A stretch of DNA of 64,000 bases from Burkholderiales bacterium. GTDB taxonomy: Bacteria; Pseudomonadota; Gammaproteobacteria; Burkholderiales; Burkholderiaceae_C. The DNA lies in assembly GCA_016191525.1 (NCBI GenBank), contig JACPOK010000014.1, forward strand, positions 248,001 through 312,000, read 5' to 3'. The position numbers and the translations under genes are program-made. This document shows, piece by piece, positions 1 to 7,923 of the stretch. The notes beneath the pieces are model-generated. The model was not told the origin of the DNA and did no database searches. It saw only the letters and a list, made by a program, of their open reading frames with translations. Numbering within the stretch: the first letter of the stretch is position 1; each line of letters begins with the position of its first letter.

Positions 1-2518
1 AAGCCCCAGCCTGCCCTTCCTCGCGCTTCACCTCGAACCGCACGCGCCCGCCGCCCGGCGAATACTTGAGCGCGTTGGACAGCAGGTTGCCGAAGATGTG
101 GCGCAGCAGCTTCTCGTCGTACAGGCCCTCACCCACGCCCTGCCCCCATTCGGCCGCCACCTCGCAGCCGCTCTCCGGCTGCTGCAGCCGCGCCTCGTCC
201 ACCAGCTGGCGGCACAGCGTGGGCAGGTGCAGCTGCTGCGGCTTGAAGTCGAGCATCTGCGCGTCGGCGCGGCCCAGCAGCAGCACGCGGTCCATCATGC
301 GCGACATGCGCTGCACGCCGGCCGCGATGCCGTCAAGGATCTCGATGCGCTCGTCCTGCGGCAGCCGGTCGCCGTAGTGGCGCAGCAGTTCCTCGGCCGA
401 GAGGATGGCCGCCAGCGGCGTGCGGAATTCATGGCTGGTCATGGCCACGAAGCGCGTTCGCAGCTCGTTCAGCGCCTTTTGCTGCTCGAGCGCCTCGCGG
501 ATTTCCTGCTCCGACTTCTTCCGCTCGGTCACGTCCAGGAAGGTCCAGATCACGCCCGAATCAGGGTCATTGGGCCGCACGCAGCTTCCGCCCATCTCCA
601 CCCAGAACAGCTCGCCGTTGCGCCGGCGCAGCTGCCGCTCGCACACGTATGACCCGGTCTCGATCAGGACCGTACGCGCTTCCACGCCGAACAGCTCCCA
701 TGAGGCCAGGTCGGGATGGATGTAATCGGAAGACTGGCCGATCAGGACCTGCCTGGGGTAGCCCAGCATCTGCGCGAATTTCTCGTTGACCCATTCGTGG
801 CGGCGGGCTACCGACAGGACGATGCCCACCAGCGCGCTGTTGAGAATGGCCTCGCGCTCCGACGACGTGCGCTGCAGCTGCTCTTCCAGCTGCTTGCGCC
901 GCGTGATGTCCATGATCACCCATACGGTGCCCTGGCCCAGGTCGGTCCGGCTCACGGCCTTGCCTGAAAGCGATATCCAGATCGGCGTGCCGTCCCACTG
1001 CTTGACCGGGATCTCGCGCTCGTAAGCCTCGCCGCGCGCCACGCTGGCCGCCACCTGGCCGCCGACCTCCACGTACTGCTCGCGGCTCAGGTAGAACGGC
1101 TCCATCGAGGTGACCGCCTCGCCCGCCGGTGCGCCGAACACGTCGCGCATGGCCTGGTTGGCCCAGCGCAGCCGGCCGCCCGCCGACAGGAAGGCGATGC
1201 CCACGATGGAGCTTTCCAGGATGATCTCCCGCTCGTCCAGCACGTGCTGCAGGCGCTCCTGCGATTCCTTCAGCGCCTCGACCATCGCGTGCTCGGCCGC
1301 GATGCGCACCTGCGCCTGTTCCTTGAAACGCCGCGCCACGTTGATGCGGTCGGCCAGCGCGAAGGACAGCAGCACCATCTCCAGCGCCGAGCCGATCAGC
1401 AGCGAGTTGGCCGTCAGCGGGTTGGAAGGCAGCACGCCGGTGTTGTGCAGTGAGAGCGTCACCACGCCGATCAGCAGCAGCGCCCATGCGGTGAGGAAGT
1501 AGCGCGCGCCCGGGTGGCCGCTGCGCACGCTGTGCACGCCGGCGCCCACCAGCGTGGCCACGCTGACGACGGCCAGCACCGTGACCATCCAGGAGGACAC
1601 GGTATAGCGCAGCGTCAGTGCCGCCAGCAGGCTGAGCAGCCAGCCCGCGACCAGGGCCAGCAGCACCCGGTCCATGCGCGGCATTCGTGCCGCGCTGGCG
1701 AGGAAGATGCGCGCGAAAAGCAGGCCGAAGGTGGCCGCGATGGCCATGCCGACCGGTGGCGCCACGTTGTTCCACCACTGCTGCCCCGGCCAGAGGAACT
1801 GGTAGGCCAGACCCGTGAGCGCGGCCTGCGCCATGCCCATCCCGGCAACGAACAGCACGTAGATCAGGTACGCCAGGTCGCGCACCGACAGGAACAGCAG
1901 CAGGTTGTACAGCAGCAGCCCGATCAGCAGGCCGAAGTACAGGCTGAGCGCCGCGTAGTTGGCCTGGTCATGCCGCCACAGCGCAGCGGGACGCCACAAC
2001 GTGACCGGCGCGAGGACGGTGCCGTCGGATTTCAGGCGCATGTACAACGTGGTGTCGGCGCCGGCGACCAGCTTGACGGGCAGCACGTGGTTGCGATGGG
2101 CCACGGCGCGGCTGGCGAATGGCAACAGGTCACCGGCCAGCTGGCGCTCGAAGCCGAAGGCCGAGTCGGGCGAGAACAGCTGCAGCTGGTCCAGAGGGGG
2201 GTAGGCCACTTCCAGCAGCCAGTCGGCCGGCGTGCCCGGCTGCGCGTGCAGGGTGATGCGCAGCCAGATGGCAGAAGAAGTGAGCCCGAAATTGGCGGCC
2301 GGCCCGGTGGGCGCCAGCGGCTGGAAGCGCGCCTGCGCCGCCGGCTGCAGCACGTCGTCCAGCGTGAGGCCGGCTTCCTTGTCTTCCAGCCAGCTGAAGG
2401 AACGCGAGAGCGAATAGCTGTCACCGGCGCCGATATCCATGTCGGCGGCGGGCGACAGCACGGGCCACAGGCAGGCCAGCGACAGCAAGGCTTTCAGGCA
2501 ACCGGTCCAGCCGCGCAT
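1..2518 (-). CDS. Hybrid-input sensor histidine kinase (7TM-DISM, two PAS domains), 3' end outside window
   Basis: Translating the minus strand from the ATG at 2518 gives about 839 uninterrupted residues that run off the left edge. A signal-like N-terminus is followed by a 7TMR-DISM extracellular domain (about 45-170), a seven-helix membrane block (about 188-395), two PAS domains (about 427-545 and 555-665), an H-box with His696 in SHEFRTPL, and an ATPase N-box (GNLLSNALKYS, about 805). It should autophosphorylate at His696 in response to a ligand or internal signal. The rest of the G-box or a receiver domain would lie beyond base 1. The ATG shares its A with the TGA of the upstream phosphatase gene (TGATG), so translation is probably coupled. 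The ligand is unknown. Confidence 0.93.
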   Translation of the reverse strand, partial: MRGWTGCLKALLSLACLWPVLSPAADMDIGAGDSYSLSRSFSWLEDKEAGLTLDDVLQPAAQARFQPLAPTGPAANFGLTSSAIWLRITLHAQPGTPADWLLEVAYPPLDQLQLFSPDSAFGFERQLAGDLLPFASRAVAHRNHVLPVKLVAGADTTLYMRLKSDGTVLAPVTLWRPAALWRHDQANYAALSLYFGLLIGLLLYNLLLFLSVRDLAYLIYVLFVAGMGMAQAALTGLAYQFLWPGQQWWNNVAPPVGMAIAATFGLLFARIFLASAARMPRMDRVLLALVAGWLLSLLAALTLRYTVSSWMVTVLAVVSVATLVGAGVHSVRSGHPGARYFLTAWALLLIGVVTLSLHNTGVLPSNPLTANSLLIGSALEMVLLSFALADRINVARRFKEQAQVRIAAEHAMVEALKESQERLQHVLDEREIILESSIVGIAFLSAGGRLRWANQAMRDVFGAPAGEAVTSMEPFYLSREQYVEVGGQVAASVARGEAYEREIPVKQWDGTPIWISLSGKAVSRTDLGQGTVWVIMDITRRKQLEEQLQRTSSEREAILNSALVGIVLSVARRHEWVNEKFAQMLGYPRQVLIGQSSDYIHPDLASWELFGVEARTVLIETGSYVCERQLRRRNGELFWVEMGGSCVRPNDPDSGVIWTFLDVTERKKSEQEIREALEQQKALNELRTRFVAMTSHEFRTPLAAILSAEELLRHYGDRLPQDERIEILDGIAAGVQRMSRMMDRVLLLGRADAQMLDFKPQQLHLPTLCRQLVDEARLQQPESGCEVAAEWGQGVGEGLYDEKLLRHIFGNLLSNALKYSPGGGRVRFEVKREEGQAGA

Positions 2519-4098
2519 CAGGCCTTTTCCAGTTGCGGGCGCCCGGCCTGCACCACGAAGCGCGCCAGCGTGGCGATCTTCGTGTCCTGCCGGGTCACGT
2601 CGTCCACCACCCGCAGCGTCGCGGTCATCCGGCCCGGCGTGAATTCGGCCACGCCATAGCCCCGGCCCAACGAATCGGCAAACACGAAGTGGGGGTTTTC
2701 AGCCAGCCGCCCGGCGACCTTGTCGTTGCCGGACGAGCGCGAGGTAAGGCTGGTTCCGCACAGCTCGACGCCCAGCGTGGCGCTGTCGGGCCGGCTGTAG
2801 TCGGCCTTCACATGGCCAACCCAGTTCTCGTGCACGTCGCCGCCGATCAGCACCGGGTTGGCCACCTTGTGGCGCTGCAGCGACTCGACGAAGCGGCCGC
2901 GCGCGGCGCTGTAGCCGTCCCAGCCATCGTTCCAGAGCGACTGCTGTGGTCCCGGCTTCACATCGCGCTGGCCAAACAGCGTCTGCTGGCCCACCACGGT
3001 CCAGCCCGGCCCGGCATTCGCAAGTGCACCATCCAGCCAGCGCTCCTGCGCCTCGCCCAGCAAGGTGCGGCGGGGATCGTTCCAGGCCTCGCAGGCCGCC
3101 GGGTTGACGTAGCCCGAGCCCCGCTTGCCGTCGCGCGTGCACGCCTGCGGGTCGCGGTATTGCCTGTCGTCCAGCAAGTGGAGCGTGGCCAGGCGGCCGA
3201 AGCGCAGCTGGCTGTACAGCCGCATCTCGGCGCCCGTGGCGAGGCCGGCGACGGCCTGCGTCAGCGCCGAGGCCCGCACCGGCATGTGCTCGTAGAACGC
3301 CTGGTAGGCGGCCGCGCGGCGGGCGGTGAAGTCGGCCACCGGCGTTCCGCTGTTGCCGGCCTGCGCGCCGGCGTAATCGTTCTGCACCTCGTGGTCGTCC
3401 CAGGTCACGATCCAGGGGCAGGCGGCGTGCATGGCCTGCAGGTCGGCATCCCCTTTGTGCAGGGCGTAGCGGCGGCGGTAGTCGTCCAGCGTCAGCACCC
3501 AGCCGCCGGTGGGCAGGCGCACCGCGTTCGCCGAATTCGGGTATTCGTAGATGTAGTCGCCCAGGAACAGCACCGCATCCAGGTTTTCCTCACGCATGTG
3601 CCGGTAGGCGCTGAAGTAGCCGTGGTCCCAGCGCTGGCACGAGGCATACGCGAGCCGCAGCTTTTGCGCTGGCGCCGCCGGCGCGGGAAACGTGCGCGTG
3701 CGGCCCACCGGGCTCACCGCATCGGCCGACATGAAGCGGTAGAAATACCAGCGGTCAGCGTCCAGCCCCGGCACCTCGACATGCACCGAATGCGCCAGCT
3801 CGGGCAAGGCCTGGGCCTGGCCGGTCCGGGCGATGCGGCTGAACTGCTCGTCGTGGGCCACTTCCCAGCGCACCGTGGCCGGCTGCCGGCCCAGCCCTGC
3901 GCCGGCCAGCCGCGTCCACAGCACCACGGAGTCGTGCGTGGGCGAGCCGCTGGCCACCCCCAGCGTGAACGGGTTGCCGGCCAGGCGCGGCTGGCTCCAT
4001 GCGCTGCGCGGCAGCCAGAGCGAGCCGGCAGCGGCACCCGCCAGCTGCAGCAGCCGGCGCCGGTCAACGGGTTGGTTCAACGACGTCCCCTTGCGCAT
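2518..4098 (-). CDS. phoD: PhoD-type alkaline phosphatase/phosphodiesterase, Tat-exported
   Basis: The product has 526 residues from the ATG at 4098. Residues 11-30 resemble a twin-arginine signal (VDRRRLLQLAGAAAG, then SAWSQ as a possible cleavage site). A PhoD N-terminal beta domain comes next, then the metallophosphatase core with GDYIYEYPN, DDHEVQNDY and GGDVHENWVGHV, which carry the expected metal ligands. PhoD enzymes use Ca and Fe to release phosphate from periplasmic mono- and diesters. An upstream in-frame ATG at 4155 exists, but starting there would bury the Tat motif, so I prefer 4098. The 5' end overlaps the LysR gene by 35 bases and the 3' end overlaps the kinase gene by one base. 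Confidence 0.9.
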   Translation of the reverse strand: MRKGTSLNQPVDRRRLLQLAGAAAGSLWLPRSAWSQPRLAGNPFTLGVASGSPTHDSVVLWTRLAGAGLGRQPATVRWEVAHDEQFSRIARTGQAQALPELAHSVHVEVPGLDADRWYFYRFMSADAVSPVGRTRTFPAPAAPAQKLRLAYASCQRWDHGYFSAYRHMREENLDAVLFLGDYIYEYPNSANAVRLPTGGWVLTLDDYRRRYALHKGDADLQAMHAACPWIVTWDDHEVQNDYAGAQAGNSGTPVADFTARRAAAYQAFYEHMPVRASALTQAVAGLATGAEMRLYSQLRFGRLATLHLLDDRQYRDPQACTRDGKRGSGYVNPAACEAWNDPRRTLLGEAQERWLDGALANAGPGWTVVGQQTLFGQRDVKPGPQQSLWNDGWDGYSAARGRFVESLQRHKVANPVLIGGDVHENWVGHVKADYSRPDSATLGVELCGTSLTSRSSGNDKVAGRLAENPHFVFADSLGRGYGVAEFTPGRMTATLRVVDDVTRQDTKIATLARFVVQAGRPQLEKA

Positions 4099-5059
4099 GT
4101 TTACCGCGATTGTCCTCCGCTTCGGCGCGCAGCCAGCGCACGAAGTCCCGGGCATCCGGGTTCTCCTCGCCGCGCGCGCTCATCATCACGTAGTAGCCGC
4201 GCTGTGATGCGGCCCCGCCGCCGAAGGGCATGACCAGCTGCTTACCGCGCAATAGCCCATCGAGCAGCGGCAGCCGGCCGATCACCACGCCCTGCCCCGC
4301 CACCGCCGCCGCGACCGCATCGGTGTACTGGGTGAAGCGCACGGCGTTTTTCATCCGCACGTCGTGCAGCCCCATCAGCTGGAACCACGGCTCCCAGTCC
4401 ACCGTCAGTGCCTTGCCCTGCGGCAGGTCCAGCGTCAGCAGCGTGTGGTTGGCCAGGTCGGCCGGCTTTTTCAACGGGTTGCCCCGGCCGGCGGCCAGTT
4501 GCGGGGCGCAGACCGGCACCACGGATTCCTCGAACAGCGGCTCGCCGGTGCCGTCGCTGAAACCGCAAAAGCGCACGGCCAGGTCGATCTGGTGGCGCTC
4601 CAGGTCCAGCACTTCCAGCTTCGCCGAAATGCGCACGTCCACCTCGGGATGGTTCGCAGTGAACCGCGCCAGCCGGGGGATCAGCCAGAGCGAGGCGAAA
4701 CCGGGCGTGCAGGTCATGGACACCTGGCGCAGCTGCGAGGTCGCCCGCACCAGCGAAACCGCGTCGCCCAGCCGCTCCAGGCAATCGCTCACCGCCCGGT
4801 GCAGCACCCGGCCGGCCTCGGTCAGGGCCAGGGCCCGGTGCCGGCGTTCGAACAAGGGCACGCCCAGGCTGGCTTCCATCTGCTGGATCTGCCGGCTGAC
4901 GGCCGACTGCGTAAGGAACAGCTCCTGGCCGGCCAGCGTGAAGCTCAGGAGCCGGGCCGCCGATTCGAAGCTGCGCAGCAGCTCCAGCGGCGGCAGGCCG
5001 TCCCGGGGAACCAGCGGGCCGCTAGGCTTTTTCACATTCCCTACAAGCATGCCAATCAT
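4064..5059 (-). CDS. LysR-family transcriptional regulator (GcvA-like)
   Basis: The product has 331 residues. A winged helix-turn-helix lies at about 22-85 (LLRSFESAARLLSFTLAGQEL, then SAVSRQIQQMEASLG), followed by a LysR substrate-binding domain. The N-terminal style (LPPLELLRSFE) is typical of the GcvA branch. The first ATG is used here. A second ATG at 5050 is equally possible, and neither has a clear Shine-Dalgarno. It is the first gene of an overlapping run (LysR, PhoD phosphatase, kinase) and diverges from a DUF2917 gene. A 13-base T-N11-A palindrome lies between the two starts and is the likely autoregulatory site. The effector is unknown. Confidence 0.92.
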   Translation of the reverse strand: MIGMLVGNVKKPSGPLVPRDGLPPLELLRSFESAARLLSFTLAGQELFLTQSAVSRQIQQMEASLGVPLFERRHRALALTEAGRVLHRAVSDCLERLGDAVSLVRATSQLRQVSMTCTPGFASLWLIPRLARFTANHPEVDVRISAKLEVLDLERHQIDLAVRFCGFSDGTGEPLFEESVVPVCAPQLAAGRGNPLKKPADLANHTLLTLDLPQGKALTVDWEPWFQLMGLHDVRMKNAVRFTQYTDAVAAAVAGQGVVIGRLPLLDGLLRGKQLVMPFGGGAASQRGYYVMMSARGEENPDARDFVRWLRAEAEDNRGKHAQGDVVEPTR

Positions 5060-5064
5060 TCCAA

Positions 5065-5077
5065 TTCAACGTTTGAA
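5065..5077. promoter_or_regulatory. Putative LysR operator (T-N11-A palindrome)
   Basis: TTCAACGTTTGAA is a perfect 5-bp inverted repeat with a 3-base spacer that fits the LysR T-N11-A consensus. It sits in the 74-base gap between the divergent LysR and DUF2917 starts, which is the classical place for such a site. The binding itself is inferred. Confidence 0.5.
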
Positions 5078-5133
5078 CAAGGGAGCCGCGCTCAGTATAT
5101 TCATTCCATCAACGAATGCAAAAGGAGCCCAGC

Positions 5134-5433
5134 ATGCCTACCCTTGACGCCCCCATCCAGCTTGAACTGCAGCGCCGCGCCCTGTTCAGCGTGACCGATG
5201 CCGCCGGCGTGCGCATCGATTGCCGCGAAGGCTCGGTGTGGATCACCCTGGACAACGACCCGCGCGACATCGTGCTCGAGGCCGGCGGCAGCTTCACCAC
5301 GCCGGAGCACCGCCGCGCACTGGTCTACGCCATGGAAGCGTCGCGCCTGAGCGTGACCGGTCCGGCGGTGGCCCAAGCCGCGGAAGGGCTGCGGCTGCGG
5401 CTGCAGCCTGCCATGCAGCCCGCCTACGCCTGA
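5134..5433 (+). CDS. DUF2917 domain protein
   Basis: The product has 99 residues from the ATG at 5134, chosen because AAAGGAG stands 6 bases upstream. The sequence (LQRRALFSVTDAAGVRIDC, GSVWITLDNDPRDIVLEAG) matches the DUF2917 family, small cupin-like beta proteins common next to GcvA-type LysR genes in Burkholderiales. No biochemical role is established. It diverges from the LysR gene and probably responds to it. The last 10 bases overlap the convergent MFS gene. Confidence 0.8.
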   Translation: MPTLDAPIQLELQRRALFSVTDAAGVRIDCREGSVWITLDNDPRDIVLEAGGSFTTPEHRRALVYAMEASRLSVTGPAVAQAAEGLRLRLQPAMQPAYA

Positions 5434-6668
5434 GCCGGCCGCGTGGGCAGCCTCGCGCGGTACAGCAGGAACGACATGATCGCCACGTTCAGCAGGTTCC
5501 AGGCGATGCCGTTGATGAAGGCGGCCCGGTACGAACCCGTGAGGTCGAACACCGCCCCCGACATCCAGCCGCCCAGCGCCATGCCGAACATTGTGGCCAT
5601 GAGCACGGTGCCTACCCTGGCGCCCGCTTCCTTCGGCGAGAAATACTCCCGCACGATCAGGGCATAAGCCGGGACGATGCCGCCCTGGAACAGGCCGAAC
5701 ATCGCCGACACCACGTACAGCGAAACCAGCCCGTTGAAGGGCAGGAACAGCAGCAGCGCCACGCCCTGCAGGAGCGAGCCCAGGAGCAGCGTTCGCAGCC
5801 CGCCGATGCGATCGGAAACCCAGCCCGAAACCAGCCGGCTCACCACGCCCATGCCCAGCATCAGCGCCAGCATTTCAGCGCCCCGCGCCGCGCCGAAGCC
5901 CAGGTCACCGCAATAGGCCACGATATGCACTTGCGGCATGGACATGGCGACGCAGCAGGCGACGCCCGCCACGCACAGCAGGCCCTGCGCCACGCCCACC
6001 GAGAGGCCCAGCGGCTTGAGCGACGCGGAGACTGCCTGCTGCGCGCTCCCCGGCACGACGGCCGGCGCCGGCAGTGGCGGCCGGCGGCGCAGCACCAGGG
6101 CCAGCGGCAGGATCGAGGCCACGCAGAAGATGCCGATGCCGATGTAGGTGGGCCGCCAGCCCACGCTGTCGATGAAATGCTGCATCACCGGCGGCCAGAC
6201 GGCGCCGGCCACGTAATTGCCGCTCATGCACACCGCCACCGCCATCCCGCGCCGGCGGTCGAACCATTGCGAGGTGTCGGCCACCAGCGGCGCGAAGGTG
6301 GCCGAGGTGCCCAGCAACCCGATCAGCACGCCCTGCGCCAGCCCGAACTGCCAGATCGTGGTGGCCGAACCGGCGGCGATGAAGCCCGCACCGAGCCCAA
6401 GCGCGCCAATCATCACGGGCATCACAACCCCGAACCGGTCCGAGAGCTTTCCCATCAGCACGCCGCCGATGCCGAAGCCGATCATCGTCAACGTGTAAGG
6501 CAGCGAGGCATCCCCGCGCGCCACGCCGAATTCGGACTGGATGCGCGGCAGCACCACGGTGACTGAATACATGCCCGAGCCGCCTATGGTCATCAGCACC
6601 AGCGAGACGGCCAGGCGCATCCACGCGTAGGGCGATTCGATATCCGCGGGTGTGGCCTGCCTTGTCAT
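5424..6668 (-). CDS. Major facilitator superfamily transporter
   Basis: The product has 414 residues from the ATG at 6668 (MTRQATPADIES). About 12 hydrophobic segments are present. The MFS loop motif between helices 2 and 3 reads GKLSDRFG, and a second copy (GWVSDRIGG) occurs in the C-terminal half, as expected from the internal duplication of the superfamily. A longer start at 6704 is open, but the extra residues are polar and unlike a family N-terminus. The substrate cannot be assigned. It resembles monocarboxylate or oxalate/formate-type carriers. The gene diverges from an ABC binding-protein gene. Confidence 0.85.
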   Translation of the reverse strand: MTRQATPADIESPYAWMRLAVSLVLMTIGGSGMYSVTVVLPRIQSEFGVARGDASLPYTLTMIGFGIGGVLMGKLSDRFGVVMPVMIGALGLGAGFIAAGSATTIWQFGLAQGVLIGLLGTSATFAPLVADTSQWFDRRRGMAVAVCMSGNYVAGAVWPPVMQHFIDSVGWRPTYIGIGIFCVASILPLALVLRRRPPLPAPAVVPGSAQQAVSASLKPLGLSVGVAQGLLCVAGVACCVAMSMPQVHIVAYCGDLGFGAARGAEMLALMLGMGVVSRLVSGWVSDRIGGLRTLLLGSLLQGVALLLFLPFNGLVSLYVVSAMFGLFQGGIVPAYALIVREYFSPKEAGARVGTVLMATMFGMALGGWMSGAVFDLTGSYRAAFINGIAWNLLNVAIMSFLLYRARLPTRPAQA

Positions 6669-6794
6669 CGCGGCTATTGGACACGACTGGCGGATTTCGC
6701 GCACCGGAACGGGGAGTAAGTGCTTTCCACAGTGCCTTTTGCCTTCAACAAGGCCTATGGTTAGAGCGCCGGATCACCGGCTCGGAGACGCGTT

Positions 6795-7916
6795 GTGAGT
6801 TCATTCAAAAAAATTGTCCGTACGGGCGCCCTGTGCGCCGCGCTAGCCGTGCAGGCGGCCTCGGCCGCGCAGATCGTCGTGGGCCAGGTCGGGCCGCTGT
6901 CCGGGCTGGATGCCAACCAGGGGCGGGCCTACGCGGCCGGCATGCAACTGTATTTCAGCAATGTGAACAAGGCGGGCGGGCCCCACACCTTCACCCTGCT
7001 GCGAAAGGACGACGGCGGCCGGGCGGAAGACACCGTGAATGTCACCAAGCAGATGCTGGCGGACGACAAGCCCATGGTGCTGGCCGGCTACTTCGGCAAC
7101 CGCAACATCGCCGACCTGGTCGCCTCGGGTCTGCTGGAAAAGGAAAAGATCGCGCTGGTGGGCTACCGCACCGCCGAGATCCGCGCGGAGACCCCGCTGC
7201 TGTACAGCGTGCGCGCCGGCCTGCGTGACGAGATCAACAAGCTCACCGAGCACCTGGCCACCATCGGCATCACGCGGCTGGGCCTGTTCTATGAAGACGG
7301 TCCCAGCGCGCCGGCCCTGCTGGCCGCCGCCGAAGACGCGGCCAAGAAGGCAAAAGCCAGCATCATCGTCAAGGCGTCGTACCCGGCCGGTACGGCCCGC
7401 GTATCGCCGGCCATCACCACCATGACCGGCGCCACACCGCAGGCCATCATCATGGTCGCCAGCGGCGCCGCGGCGGCGGGCTTCATCGAGCAGTACCGCG
7501 CGGCCGGCGGCGCGGCGCAGCTCTTTGCCCACTCGGGTGCCGACATCGAGCAGTTGTCCAAGCGCCTGTCGGAAGAGCAGATGCAGGGCGTCGCCATCGC
7601 GCAGGTCACCCCCAGCCCCTACAAGATCGCCGGGCGCCTGGCCAAGGAATTCAGCGACACGGTGGCCAAAACCAAGGACCTGGAAGTTCCCGTGAGCTAC
7701 GCCATGATGGAGGGGTACATCACCGCCAAGGTGATCGTGGAAGCCGTGCGCCGCCAGGGTTCGCGCCCCACCCGCCAGGGCATGGTCGAGGCGCTGGACA
7801 GCATGGACAGCTTCGACCTGGGTGGCTACAACGTCGGCTTCAAGCCGGGCATGCGCTCAGGCTCCAAGTTCGTCGAGCTGTCCATCATCAGCGGCAGCGG
7901 CAAAATCCGCCAGTAA
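6795..7916 (+). CDS. ABC transporter substrate-binding protein (branched-chain amino acid type)
   Basis: The product has 373 residues starting with GTG at 6795. A Sec signal peptide (KKIVRTGALCAALAVQAASA) is followed by QIVVGQVGPLSG, the usual opening of type I periplasmic binding proteins of the LivJ family (Peripla_BP_6). The typical lobes follow, including the GYFGNRNIADLV and YEDGPSAPALLA strands. It would capture a small ligand, such as an amino acid or aromatic acid, in the periplasm. No permease or ATPase genes are adjacent, so it is an orphan that must use components encoded elsewhere or act as a sensor partner. It diverges from the MFS gene. Confidence 0.88.
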   Translation: MSSFKKIVRTGALCAALAVQAASAAQIVVGQVGPLSGLDANQGRAYAAGMQLYFSNVNKAGGPHTFTLLRKDDGGRAEDTVNVTKQMLADDKPMVLAGYFGNRNIADLVASGLLEKEKIALVGYRTAEIRAETPLLYSVRAGLRDEINKLTEHLATIGITRLGLFYEDGPSAPALLAAAEDAAKKAKASIIVKASYPAGTARVSPAITTMTGATPQAIIMVASGAAAAGFIEQYRAAGGAAQLFAHSGADIEQLSKRLSEEQMQGVAIAQVTPSPYKIAGRLAKEFSDTVAKTKDLEVPVSYAMMEGYITAKVIVEAVRRQGSRPTRQGMVEALDSMDSFDLGGYNVGFKPGMRSGSKFVELSIISGSGKIRQ

Positions 7917-7923
7917 GCGGCGC

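Noticed and set aside
567..1778. Minus-strand frame of 403 codons (MVEQRGATGRHG...)
   Set aside because: It is in a different frame from the sensor kinase, which spans the same bases with intact PAS, H-box and N-box motifs.
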